This document shows positions 1-10,205 of a DNA stretch of 64,000 nucleotides, in pieces. The translations under genes and the position numbers were made by a program. The notes under the pieces are model-generated. The model did not search any database, was not told the DNA's origin, and saw only the letters and a list, made by a program, of their open reading frames with translations. The stretch is from Cranoglanis bouderius. Taxonomy: Eukaryota > Chordata > Actinopteri > Siluriformes > Cranoglanididae. Numbering within the stretch: position 1 is the first letter of the stretch; each line of letters opens with the position of its first letter. The stretch is from positions 20,969,810-21,033,809 of the forward strand of contig CM042546.1 of assembly GCA_023630585.1 (NCBI GenBank), given 5' to 3'.

Positions 1-1
1 A

Positions 2-396
2 CTGAGGAAAAGACAGGAGGAAGAGTTAGAGGTAGCAGAGCTGAAGATGTTGAGGTTCTCTTTGGGAGTGATGAGGATGGATAGGATCAGGAATGAGTAC
101 ATCAGGGGGACAGCACATGTGAGATGTTTTGGAGACAAAGTTAGAGAGGCCAGGTTGAGATGGTTTGGACATGTTCAGAGGTGGGAGAGTGAATATATCA
201 GTAAAAGGATGCTGAGGTTAGAGCTGCCAGGCAGGAGGCCGAGAGGAAGACCAAAGAGGAGGTTTATGGATGTAGTGAAGGAGGACATGAAGGTAGTCGG
301 TCTGAGAGAAGAGGATGCAGGGGATAGGGCTAGATGGAGGCAGATGATTCGCTGTGGCGACCCCTGAAGGGAACAGCCGAAAGGAAAAGAAGAAGA
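2..396 (+). pseudogene. 3' end of a non-LTR retrotransposon (RTE-like LINE): reverse-transcriptase C-terminus and tail
   Basis: The frame is open from the window edge (base 2) to the stop after residues GDP at 367, about 121 residues. It holds ARLRWFGHVQR, a motif common at the C-terminus of LINE endonuclease/reverse-transcriptase proteins, followed by a basic stretch GRRPRGRPKRR. After the stop comes a short tail (TGGCGACCCCTGAAGGGAAC, then GAAGAAGA), which resembles the 3' ends of fish RTE-type elements. The endonuclease and catalytic RT domains lie outside the window or were never copied, so it cannot be judged whether this is 5'-truncated. A methionine at 47 is internal and not a true start. 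It directly abuts a truncated Tc1-type inverted repeat at 401. The LINE call is firm; assignment to the RTE clade is from memory of the tail and is less certain. Confidence 0.8.
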
Positions 397-400
397 CCCT

Positions 401-996
401 CATTGCAAATCAGGTTTATTGTCCAAACTTACAGACTTTCAGCTGTTTGCAATGAACAAATCAAACAAAAGCAATTGAAATAGTTCAACACAACGAATGC
501 TTCAAGTGGTTTCCCCAAATTCAACTGAAAGTGCAACTTTTAATGGCTTCTCCAGTCTCAAAATTATTCAACCCCTTCATGGCAAGCATCTTTAGTACTT
601 AGTAGAGCACCCTTTTGCTGTTATGACCTGCTGCAAACGAGATGCATAGCCAGACACCAGCTTCTGGCTGCATTCCTGAGGAATCTTAGCCCATTCCTCA
701 CGAGCAATGGCCTCCAGTTCAGTAATATTCTTGGGTTTGCGTGCTGCAACCGCCTTCTTCAAATCAAAAAGTCAGGTGACTGTGATGGCCCTGATATAAT
801 TAGAAATAATAAGAAATAATTTTGAAATTGGAGAAGTCATTAGAAGTTGCATTTTCAGTTGAATTTGGGGAAACCACTTGAAGCATTCGTCGTGTTGAAC
901 TATTTCAATTGCTTTTGTTTGATTTGTTCATTGCAAACAGCTGAAAGTTTGACAATAAACCTAATTTGCAATGGGGTTGAATAATTTTGATTGCAA

Positions 997-999
<3 letters not shown>
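401..999 (-). mobile_element. Tc1/mariner-type short element with about 130-bp inverted repeats
   Basis: Bases 401-535 and 844-972 are near-perfect inverted copies (shared core TTCAAGTGGTTTCCCCAAAT in the left arm). The right arm continues to 999 and, read inward, ends CAGTTGCAATCAAAATTATT. The left arm lacks these outermost bases and starts beside the LINE tail. A near copy of that terminal motif (CAAAATTATTCAACCCC) also lies inside the left arm at 559-575, giving an IR/DR-like layout as in some Tc1 elements. The interior holds only a transposase C-terminus on the minus strand, so it is an internally deleted, non-autonomous element. Confidence 0.8.
592..765 (-). pseudogene. Tc1-like transposase C-terminal remnant
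   Basis: Reading the minus strand from 765 to the stop at 592-594 gives 57 uninterrupted codons: it begins DLKKAVAARKP, continues ITELEAIAREEWAKIPQ and ends QVITAKGCSTKY. This matches the usual end of Tc1-family transposases (the helical tail after the catalytic glutamate, with a conserved EEWAKIP-type motif). The HTH domains and all three DDE residues are absent, so it cannot catalyse transposition. No start codon is present. The open frame in an otherwise gutted element suggests fairly recent internal deletion, or chance. Confidence 0.8.

Positions 1000-1001
<2 letters not shown>

Positions 1002-1080
<79 letters not shown>
1002..1080. repeat. (TA)n microsatellite, about 39 units
   Basis: Uninterrupted alternating TA directly after the Tc1-type element's right end. 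Tc1 elements insert at TA, so the array may have grown from the target dinucleotide, or may have been the target. Predicted proteins of repeated Tyr-Ile across it are artefacts. Confidence 0.97.
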
Positions 1081-1085
<5 letters not shown>

Positions 1086-1094
1086 CTTGGAAGG

Positions 1095-1312
1095 AAGTAG
1101 AACAGAAAGAAGAAGAAGCCTTTATTTGTCACATATACATTACAGCACAGTGAAATTCTCTTTTCACACATCCCAGCTTGTTAGGGGGCAGGGGGCAGAG
1201 CACAGGGTCAACCATGATACGGCACCCCTCGAGCAGATATGGGTAAGAGTCTTGCTCAAGGGACCTTGTGGTCGGTAGCCTTAACCGTCGAGACACCACT
1301 GACTCTGAGATC
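1095..1312 (-). mobile_element. tRNA-derived SINE (SINE-B), minus strand, internally deleted
   Basis: On the plus strand it starts after a GAAGAAGAAG tail with CCTTTATTTGTCACATATAC and ends near AGCCTTAACCGTCGAGACAC. Read on the minus strand this puts a tRNA-like A box (roughly TCGACGGTTAAGG) at the head and the GAA-rich tail last. Most of the B-box region seen in the 58.4-kb copy is missing here. A second copy of the tail half lies at 34431-34545. Confidence 0.7.
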
Positions 1313-1586
1313 GTTGGTGCCTCTGGTGAGTGTACATATGTAGTACGTGTGCAAGCCTGAACAAATAGGTTATTTATGTTGTTGGTAAAGAATCAACTTT
1401 GCAGTGTAGCACTATCTGTGCTTCATCGCACAACCTCCTTTTGGTTATTTTCCTGCAGCAACATGCCCCATCATGTCTATTTATTTCCTTGTCTGCTCTG
1501 TTATTTTGCCACAGACCGTTGTACCATAGGTTACCATTGTATAGTAATCCTAGTTGTGTATTCTTTTCCAGCGTCTTCACTCTTAA

Positions 1587-1966
1587 AATAAACCTGGCTC
1601 AGGTTTTTCAGTTTGTCTCTCTGGGGAAACACTTCCAGAATCTATGCATACCCCTGCAATGAAGGTCTCCCTTTCAGAAAGTGTACCAAGTAGAACCCTT
1701 TTAGAAATCTAGTACTGTCAACATTCCAAAGAATTCTTGAGGGATCTTTCTGTAATGCAAGTGCTTGTCTGCAAGTCATCGTCAATAAACCTGGCTCCCT
1801 AGAGGGTTCTTCAGTTTGTCCTCCTGGGTGAACTCTTCCCAGATCTATGCATACCCCTGCAATGAAAGTCTCCCTTTCAGAAAGGGTACCAAGTACAACC
1901 CTTGAAGAAATTTAGTACTGTCAACATTCCAAAGTGAGGGAACTTTTTGTAATGCAAGTCATCGTC
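1587..1966. repeat. Two-copy tandem duplication, about 190 bp per copy
   Basis: Copy 1 (1587-1783) and copy 2 (1784-1966) both start AATAAACCTGGCTC and share ATCTATGCATACCCCTGCAA, CTCCCTTTCAGAAAG and TACTGTCAACATTCCAAAG; both end GCAAGTCATCGTC. Small indels make them 197 and 183 bp. No coding potential is shared between them. Origin unknown. Confidence 0.9.
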
Positions 1967-2589
1967 TGGTGCTCTTTATGTTATTTGGTTAATAATAATG
2001 GATTTACCTGAGAATGCAGTTTGCACCTTTACCTCATTGGACTCATTGGAAGAACCTAAGAAAAAATTCTCCCCCTGTGCTTTGGTTATAATATGTTTAG
2101 CCAGATGGAGTACCGATGGGGCAGCTTTTATAGGTTAGTTTAGAAAACAGCACTATATTGCAGATTTAAAAATGTGTGGAGTTCGGGGACTGTAGCAGTC
2201 CTCTGGATGGGATGTCTAATGCTGTCTTTCTTTTTCATGCTGTCTTCCTATTAGTCCATGAATGGCCTCATTAGTTCCTGCAGGTCTTCTCTTGAATGAG
2301 ATGCTTATGCAAGCTCATGATTATGCAAGGACGCTGTTCCACTCTGAAGTGAAATTCATGTCAAAATTTAAGCATTTCCATAACAATGAAAAAGAAAGAA
2401 GCAAAGGTTCCTTTCTGAGGATCTTTTTTTTTTCTTGTTCCAGGTTTCTAACATACTTCAGCCAGATAATGAATGTTCTCTAGCTGTTCTCGATCTGACC
2501 TGATTCAGATTCAAGTGGCTTGGGGAATAAAACGGGTTTAAAAATAGCCCCGGGCACATCCTGAGTACATCAGCAGCTCCAGCATGGAT
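1967..2589. other. No gene; single-copy-looking DNA
   Basis: Nothing recognisable. It contains a short T-run near 2426 and a small frame at 2262-2483 with no familiar motif. Confidence 0.6.

Positions 2590-2648
<59 letters not shown>
2590..2648. repeat. (ATT)n microsatellite, about 19 units
   Basis: Uninterrupted trinucleotide array with no coding context. Confidence 0.97.
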
Positions 2649-4440
2649 GATTCATGCATGGCTAGTTTTCATTTAATGAAATCATGTAGCATCAGAACAA
2701 CTACTCGCTGAGTCACATCATCAACATAGTTACAATTAGGAAGAGCATGCTAGCAAGCACAATAGCCATATCAGAACATATATCCATATGCATTATCGTT
2801 CCCAAGACTAACAATAAATGGAATCAGATTGTGCTGTTATTTAACAGCAAAACATTGTTGATAAGCTTGAAAAGTTAGGTTCTATGAGACAGGATGCAAG
2901 TGTATCTACTCAGTGTGTTGTTTATTAGGGCATGTCCAATCATCATAATTGTTGCTGATGGCATGGGTAAAAAACAAACAAACAGGCAGACAGTAACAAA
3001 CATGAATAATCCATATTCTTTTAATGGGAAGAGGGGTGAGGGCTAAAACCAGGAAATATAAGAGAACTAGGAAAACACAGCTTGGTCTTAAGGACACAAC
3101 AGGCATGGAAAGACTTCGCAACAAAAGACAGAAACAGCCAAGTTTAAACAGACAACATTAACACAGAACAGGTGAACACAATCAGGTAATCCACCAGTGA
3201 CAGGGCAGGGGTGGAGACAGGACTAGAACAGAAACAAAAGCAATGGAGTGAACTAAAAAGCAAGCAGTGTTCACTGTACAAGACAGTTTTCACTAAGTGC
3301 TCACTATGCAAGAAAGTTTTTTTTTTGTCTTGATAAAAGTGAGCCTGGTGAGGCAACGACTGTTATTAGCTGCAATAAAGTAAGTGAGAACAGGAACTAA
3401 CCTCATCTATCAATAGCTGATCACAACTTGTAGACAACAACACAGATTTTTATCTTCTGTAGACTTTATTTACATCTTAAAATCTTCATAGTTTCACATG
3501 GACAATCTGCAGGAAAACAACAACAAAAAAAATTCCCAAAAAGACCACAAATTCTGTTTTTATTTGCCAATGTTTCATCTTGTGATGGTGCGAAGAAGGA
3601 CAGTGAGAAACCCCCGTGTCTTGGAAATAATTGGCAATTTTTTTACGAGGCTTCGTCTCCAAGTTCAAGATTAATTAATTCCATCTGTTTCCCTATCCAG
3701 TGGAGTTTGCATAGCACACTTGAAATGCGAGTCGGAAGACTAGCGACGCCCCGGAGAGGTGAGCCAGCGAGAAGGCAGCTCCAGCTGAAAGCTTTTAATT
3801 AAGCACGCTGAACTCAATGAAGTTTATGTTAACTGATTTCACCTCTTTAATAAGACTTGATCTAATGCCATTCTTGCAGCACAATAACCCATGAGTCAGC
3901 CGCTCGAAGGAATATAAAACGCAAATGATTTACGGCATATTTGTTCTTATTTATGAAGTTGCCTTGCGGAGAAGCAAAGCTCCAGAACTAGCGATGGCAA
4001 AGTAAATCCCCTCTTTAATCTTCGGGTATTACATCATGATCTGTGTTTAGCTTTCAAGGCAGTGTGGCTTGATCTGAATAAGAGTCTGTAGTCTTAGAGA
4101 GGGATAAAGAGTAAGAGTTCACTGAAATATATCAAAATAGGTTGCTCTGATCACTACTTAGCTATTGCTGTTGTTTTTATTTGTGAGTGGTCAAGTCCAA
4201 ACAAACTAAAATCCATGCAATTCTGGGTTAAACTTGGTTAAGCTTGTCAGATCAGCATACGCTGAGTACAGAGTTTTGCAAACGGGGACCATAGGGCTTA
4301 TCTCTTTCTCACGGCTCCTATGACATCTTGGTTTTCCAAGGAAGAGCAGTTTCTGGGGTTGAAAACGGCACATTAGTTAGCTTACTAGTGACCAAGACTG
4401 TTACCACGCTGAGGCATTTTATTCCACTTGCGGTACATAC
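2649..4440. other. No gene; single-copy-looking DNA
   Basis: No repeat family was recognised and small frames show no domain. The stretch 3700-3990 is unusually free of simple repeats and rich in homeodomain-type TAATTAA-like words. It could be a conserved non-coding element, but that cannot be shown from one sequence. Confidence 0.5.
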
Positions 4441-4962
4441 TGTACCACAGCAATTTAGGGTCAGTCCATCTCAAGTGGACCAATTATTGTAAAGTTGGTT
4501 ACTTGACCATTTTTAAAAAAAATTTGAGTGATTACCTCTATGTATTGGCATTGCAAAACCACCATTAAAAAAAAAAAACAAACAAACAAAAAAAACCTTT
4601 TATTTCACTTGTTTTAACCACTTCGGCCATCTTTGTGTCATTGCACACAAGAAATGTTGTTAATACAGCCGTTTATGGAAACCTCAATATCTCGGCTCAG
4701 AATGGTCCTAGCTCCTTGGAACAAAAACCGATCCCTTGGAGCACAAGGTACATATATAAACACAGATAAACGTTTTGCACATTCATGTTCCTTAGACTTC
4801 AAATTTAAGTCCAAATGTAATGCTCAAGATTGCTCACAGTTCCACTTTTAGGGTCAATTTTGTCAATAATGGGAATGGTTTGAGTCTCAGTCTTAATTTT
4901 TTTTAGGGGGTACCTAGGTAAGTATAGTGTGCATGCAGAACATTTCAGGTTTGAGACTTCTC

Positions 4963-5013
<51 letters not shown>

Positions 5014-5230
5014 TTTTTATTTATTTATTTGTTTTTTTTTTTTTTTTATGGAGGCGAGAAGGTGCAATAAAAAAAAAAAATCCCCTCATTTTTGGGTTGA
5101 ATATCTCTGATGGGGGACAAGATACGGACCTGAAATTCTCACAGAAATAAGTCCTCTTTAGTACCATTCTGCTGTACAAATTTTGAGTTTGGGATTCCAC
5201 TGGTTACAGAGCTAGGGCTAGTAGAAATCT
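4441..5230. other. AT-rich stretch with ATT array, possible old interspersed repeat
   Basis: Holds A-runs (4565-4600), an (ATT)n array at 4961-5011 and T/A runs at 5031-5080. The flanking text (for example GGTCAGTCCATCTCAAGTGG near 4459) has the feel of an interspersed repeat, but I found no second copy or inverted repeats in the window. Confidence 0.4.
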
Positions 5231-5400
5231 GGGGAAAAGCCTACTTTATTCATGCATTTTGAGAAATGAACAGATGTAATATAAGCGTAATAATATAAAC
5301 AAATAATAAATATTTACAGTATTTATGTTTATGATTGATATACAATAGCTTGTGCTTATCAGTGAGGTCTATATTGGCAACAGTGAAGCATGATCTATCA

Positions 5401-5568
5401 CAGGGTTCTTCAAATCTGCAGAGTTTAGCTCCAACCTCCAAACTCACCTTCCTGTAATTTTCTAGTAATCCTGAAGGCCTCGGTTAGCTTGTTCAGGTGT
5501 GTTTGATTAGGGTTGGAGCGAAACTCTGCAGGACAGTGGACCTTGAGGTCCAGATTTGAAGAACCCTG
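5401..5568. mobile_element. Palindromic hAT-like MITE, 168 bp
   Basis: The ends are exact inverted repeats, CAGGGTTCTTCAAATCT and AGATTTGAAGAACCCTG, and the inner arms also pair (GAGTTTAGCTCCAACC with GGTTGGAGCGAAACTC). The flanking octamers are ATCTATCA and CTCTATCA, 7 of 8 matching, consistent with an 8-bp hAT target duplication. No coding content. Similar palindromic repeats with these ends are widespread in fish genomes (recalled). The family name is not assigned. Confidence 0.8.
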
Positions 5569-5717
5569 CTCTATCATGCTGGTACAGGTGTACGGTTGGT
5601 ATGCGTGAATAGATTTTATGCAAATATGGAATTACAGTGTTCAGTTGGGTTCAGTTTTACAAATGAATCAAATTAAATAAAATACTGTAACTTCCTCTAC
5701 AGTACATGTGGAGAGAA

Positions 5718-5719
5718 CG

Positions 5720-5750
<31 letters not shown>
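5718..5750. repeat. (AAAT)n microsatellite
   Basis: About eight tetranucleotide units. Confidence 0.9.
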
Positions 5751-5902
5751 ACCTTGCAGCAAGGTGAGCTGCTCCGATGCTATCGTTTAATCCTAATGAC
5801 GCACTCTATGGCAGTAGCTGTAATCTAATTTGTAGATCTCGTGTCCTTTAACATTGTCGATTAATGATCGATTTGGTTTCATTACAGGGTGCAGAATGGT
5901 AC

Positions 5903-5904
<2 letters not shown>

Positions 5905-5970
<66 letters not shown>
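5905..5970. repeat. Compound (GA)n(GT)n microsatellite
   Basis: About 17 GA units pass directly into about 16 GT units, a composite also seen at 38655-38739 in the opposite order. Confidence 0.97.
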
Positions 5971-5972
<2 letters not shown>

Positions 5973-6523
5973 CCTGATTTCACGCAAGATCGCTCACCTT
6001 CCAGACACAATACACACCTGAACCAGGTGTCAGAGCATGTTAGTGATCAGAGAAGCACTAAAAACCAGATTGTGGGGAAATATAAGAGGGTTTGGAAATG
6101 ACCCAAGGCTGTGAGCTCACCAATACACACACACCTACCTGTACACACACACACACATATCAACAAATACGGTTAGTTTTGCCTTGAGGCGTCTTGGCAC
6201 ACCTACATAAACACACACACACACACTCCGTAAGACCTGTCTGCTACGTCTAAAGCCAGTAGATGGACTTCTCCTCGGCCAGAACGCCTGCAGCTCAGTT
6301 CGCACCTGTGATGTTGACAAATAAGGCAAATACGGTTAGAGAGAAATTTTTTCAGAAAAGGCGGCGAGAGAGCGAAAGAAAAAAGAAACGAGGCCGAGAG
6401 ATACGGCGTCAAGCCTTTTCATGCCTCACTTAAGCCAGGCCTTATCTTAAACGAACAGCTCCTCGTATGACATCCTCTTCCATTTTTACCACAGCTTGTA
6501 CACACACTTGTACACACATTCTC

Positions 6524-6526
<3 letters not shown>

Positions 6527-6585
<59 letters not shown>

Positions 6586-6586
6586 C
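6527..6586. repeat. (AC)n microsatellite
   Basis: About 30 units with one AAAC interruption. Short CA runs also occur at 6125-6156 and 6213-6228. Confidence 0.95.
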
Positions 6587-6619
6587 CCCGAAGCAGACAT
6601 ACGAAGTAAATGAAATACC

Positions 6620-7060
6620 ATCTAAGTGCACTTCAAATGCATTTCCAGACTTGCAGACAACAAATTAGTCTGGAACATCAAGAGTTCTTGGAGAAAAAAA
6701 CAAACAAACAAAAAAAAAAAACCTAGGACTGAATTTAGCTTTTTATTGCTGAGCAAGTGACCAAATCTGCACTTTTTCGTTGTTGGATCTTCAAGCGAAA
6801 ATATCCAAATTGACTTCGAAGTGCGTACTTCACAAGCACGAATGTATTACAAGCACAAAAAATGCATTTACAGACTAGCAGAAAACAAATTTCTCTGAAA
6901 ATTGTGAGTTTTTGAAGTGCGCACTTTATGAGCACAAATACATTTCTAAACTCGCAGAAGCCAAATTGATCTGGAGGTACGTATAAAAGACTTGTGCCTT
7001 TTTATTGTTAAGCAAGTGACCAAATTTGCAAACTTGTTGTTTCTGTGAGTGAAAATATCG
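6620..7060. repeat. Diverged direct repeats, period about 260 bp
   Basis: TTTTTATTGCTGAGCAAGTG at 6741 recurs as TTTTTATTGTTAAGCAAGTG near 6998, each followed by ACCAAATNTGCA. GAAGTGCGTACTTC near 6818 recurs as GAAGTGCGCACTT near 6916, and a weaker relative (AAGTGCACTTCAAATGCATT) lies near 6624. Each is followed by an A-rich word close to CAGACTNGCAGANNACAAATT. This looks like two or three decayed tandem copies of an unknown unit. Confidence 0.7.
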
Positions 7061-8160
7061 AAAGTGAAGAATCTGGACAGAGTACAGGACTAAAGCGCAA
7101 CTGCATCTCTCTTTTTGGCTAGAGATGAAGCGAGGACTAAATCCCAATGCACCACTATCAGCATTGTGGGTAATTTAAAGGGAATAGATCCAACATGTCA
7201 ATTAAATAAGTTTAAACTAAAACAGTCAAAGTTTGGAGGCCACTGAATCATAAAGATTAACACACAAGTTGTTCAGGGTGAACGACTTTTTGAGCAATAA
7301 CAGCTGACTCAAGGGAGAAGGGAGGCAAGATGAAGAAGATGAAGAAGAAGAAGAAGAACCATCCATAAAATTGACAAGGTGTTCCTTTAATATAACTCAG
7401 GCTTTTCAAATGGAAAACAGAAATTTTATATTCACCAGATGTTCATTTCCCTTCACAGTGACCTAAATCCTGCAAGTTCACAAACCTCGTGATTGTGAGC
7501 CAAAATGGAGGAGCTGTAAGTCCTAAACTTTCCTAAATGCACAATTATCATGAACGTGAATTTCAACACGGACTGGGAAAGTGTTCCACTCCGAACTCAC
7601 TTATGATGGAAGCCTGAGGTAAAAAAAAAAATACATTCAATATAACGCAACCTTTACACTCTGACAATACATGTGTGAGGATGAGGATTTTAAGTACTTT
7701 AATTAAGCAGTTTGACTTTCGAAGTCTCGTATTCAAATCTTTTTCATTACATCTTAAAAGATCCAGCAGTTACGTTCTCACGCCTGTAGATACAACTTAA
7801 ATACTCAGCAGGAAGAAAACTGTATGCAGTAAAATGTAGGATTTTAAATAAACATGCGAGTAGCTCTTCAAATAAAGTCGAACTGCACTGCACATTGTGC
7901 GTCTCGAATTAACAAAAAAATAAAAATGAAACGCATCGCTTAATCATCGATTTGCACTGAAAGTACTTTGTACGTTTTGATTCGAGTACAAAGTGGAGGA
8001 GCAGAACTGTATCATCGCTCCTCCTTCTTTGCTCATGCTCCTACAGTGTGTCCGTACGGCATCAGATCTACACGTTATATAGTTTTATCTACACGGTATA
8101 TTTCTACACTTTATATACAGTAGTTTTATTTAAAAAATACTAGCAGTGGAAGGATTGGTC
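7061..8160. other. No gene; single-copy-looking DNA
   Basis: Only a GAA run at 7330-7356 and a short A-run at 7621 stand out. No supported coding region. Confidence 0.5.
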
Positions 8161-8163
8161 CAC

Positions 8164-8676
8164 ATAAACAAGTTTTAGGCACCCTATTCTTTTTTAGTAC
8201 AAACTTTGTTATAGATTTTTTTATTTTATGACGTCTACATTATCAAGTCAGTACAAAAAAACATTTGAGATTCCCAAACATTAGTTTTCCAGCACAAAAT
8301 GAAATGTTGCAGAAAAATGTTTGTATGTCATTAAAGAAAGCAGCATATTACATAAGAGACACTTTTCAGACCAAAAAACACAATGAAGGCTGCTGGGTTT
8401 TGCTGCAAAAATAAGAAGCGAGTGCGAAAGTGTCCAGAAGAACTGTGACTGGTTCTGCAAGACGTTCAATAAAACTTAGCAGCTCATTTCCTTATAAAAC
8501 TGTACAAATTGTACCGGAGACTACTATTTTTATTTTTTTGTCACACCAAATATTGACTTTGTTTCATTTACGACATTCCATTTAAAATGTAGAAACATTT
8601 AATTTCATTATTTTGAAGGCATCTTTGCTCTACAGCATTTCTTTGCATGCGCCCAAGACTTTTGCACAGTACTGTA
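8164..8676. mobile_element. Probable non-autonomous DNA transposon (MITE)
   Basis: The right end, AAGACTTTTGCACAGTACTG followed by TA, is a familiar terminal sequence of fish Tc1-type elements. The left boundary near AACAAGTTTTAGGCACCCTA is a weak inverted match to it. The interior has no transposase. Boundaries and family are tentative; the left end is badly eroded. Confidence 0.5.
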
Positions 8677-9555
8677 CGTCTCAAACATGACTGAATACTG
8701 CCCTTAGTTAGCAAGTAGGAATAAAACAACCAGACAAAAAAAAAAAAAAAAAGAAAGAAAAAAACGTCTTCAGATACCAGGGCATAAGAAACGCACGGTA
8801 TTTCAGGTGTTTTCGAATACACATCGCAGTTGCATTGCTGTAAAGACTGAAGAGACAGTCTGGGTCAATAGGAGTGAACTTTACTAAGTAACGAATGCAA
8901 ACTGAAGCTTGGCATGTGAATAAATTGGCAGATCCTCTTACCTGGAGTTGCATCAGGCAGCAGAACACAACAGAGTCAGGGGTTGACGGCAGCAGGAGGC
9001 AGAAGGAAAGAGAGAAAAGAAGAAGTCAGATTTGTTTTTTTTTGTTTTTTTTTTGTTTTTTTTACTTGTGACCACTCAACCAATTATGCATGCAATTTCA
9101 TTTTTTTTCTTCCTGGAAACAATCCCACGGACAAGAGGGTGGAAAATGAAACAGGTGGAGACGGCGTATGCACTGTGACAGTGATGCTAATACATAGTTA
9201 TAAGATCTGCTGGAAAGCCATGAATCATGTCTTATGCCGAGTCGTTTCTTTCCGCGCCTCTGACGGGAGATAATCGAATGAGAGCCGTCGCCGAAGGGGC
9301 CGGGGGTAGATCGAGTTGCTCGGACTGAAAAAAAAAAAAAAAAAAAGCTATAATAGAGCGTTAACGTGATAAGACAAAGCGTTCCCTCGGCAACCGGGAA
9401 GATAAATCATGCGATCAACGTGACAATCCCTTGCTTCTAAAAAGTCCTTTAAAGTACGTAATGTTAGAGTCAGCTCCATTAACCTTGCCTTTTTTTTTTT
9501 CTACACTCATTCACGCTAGAGCTAGTGCTCAAGTGTTTCATCTTAAATGTAGAAA
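8677..9555. other. No gene; single-copy-looking DNA
   Basis: Contains A and T homopolymers (8736-8764, 9031-9062, 9328-9346, 9491-9501). A GC-richer block at 9220-9420 lacks repeats and could be conserved non-coding DNA, unproven. Confidence 0.5.
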
Positions 9556-9559
9556 AAAA

Positions 9560-10205
9560 GGAAGTTGTTAAGTATGTTAAAGGAAAAATCCACTTTGCGT
9601 GTTAATCTTTATACCTGATCTTCAATGGTGTCCAAATGGCGTTATACTTCCGTCCTCGACATGGTACAGTTTCCAATATTACCCACAATGCTGTTCTAGT
9701 GGTGAGGTAGGATTTAGCCTTCGATTCGTCATCCTGAAGTTACTGATGCAGCGGCGCTTTAGTCTTTTAATTTGTCCAGCTCTCTCACCTCATCATCTGT
9801 ATGCTATTCTCAAACATATCGCTTCAACTTCCCCGCTGTCATCTCGTAGCCGAGCCGAGTCTCAGCTGCGAGCTAAGTGTCCTCTGGTGGTTGCTCGGTG
9901 GTTCGATTCCCACCTCCGCCCTGTGTATGTGGAGTTTGCATGTTCTCCCCGTGCTTCGAGGGTTTCCTCCATGTACTCCGGTTTCCTCCCTCAGTCCAAA
10001 GACATGCGTTGTAGGCTGATTGGCATCTCTAGTGTTTGAATAAGTGTGCGAGTCTGTGTGCAATCGCGCCCTGTGTTGGGTTGTCCCCCCCACCCTGTCC
10101 CCTCGGACAGGCTCCAGGCTGTGTACCCTGTGTAGGATAAGCAGTATAGAAATTGGATGGATGGATGGATGGATGAATGTTGCTGGAAAATGGTAAGATC
10201 GACAC
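9560..10205 (+). mobile_element. Dispersed repeat family D, split by a SINE
   Basis: Bases 9685-9870 match the region 57300-57540: shared words include TTACCCACAATGC, GGGATTTAGCC-like text, TTTAGTC and GCTTCAACTT. The far end (TGGAAAATGGT near 10183) matches 57626-57636. In the 57-kb copy the two halves are separated by only about 90 bp of other text, whereas here a SINE-A occupies 9882-10178. Coding frames over this stretch are artefacts. Confidence 0.7.
9882..10178 (+). mobile_element. tRNA-derived SINE (SINE-A), 5'-truncated, inserted in family D
   Basis: Contains a B-box-like GGTTCGATTCC, then the body shared by all four copies: TTTGCATGTTCTCCCCGTGC, TACTCCGGTTTCCTCCCTCA and GTCCAAAGACATGCG. 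It ends in a (GGAT)n tail at 10156-10178. The A-box part present in the 38.9-kb copy is missing or eroded here. Confidence 0.85.

Noticed and set aside
9599..10039. 146-codon plus-strand frame and 130-codon minus-strand partner
   Set aside because: Both lie over family D and the inserted SINE-A.
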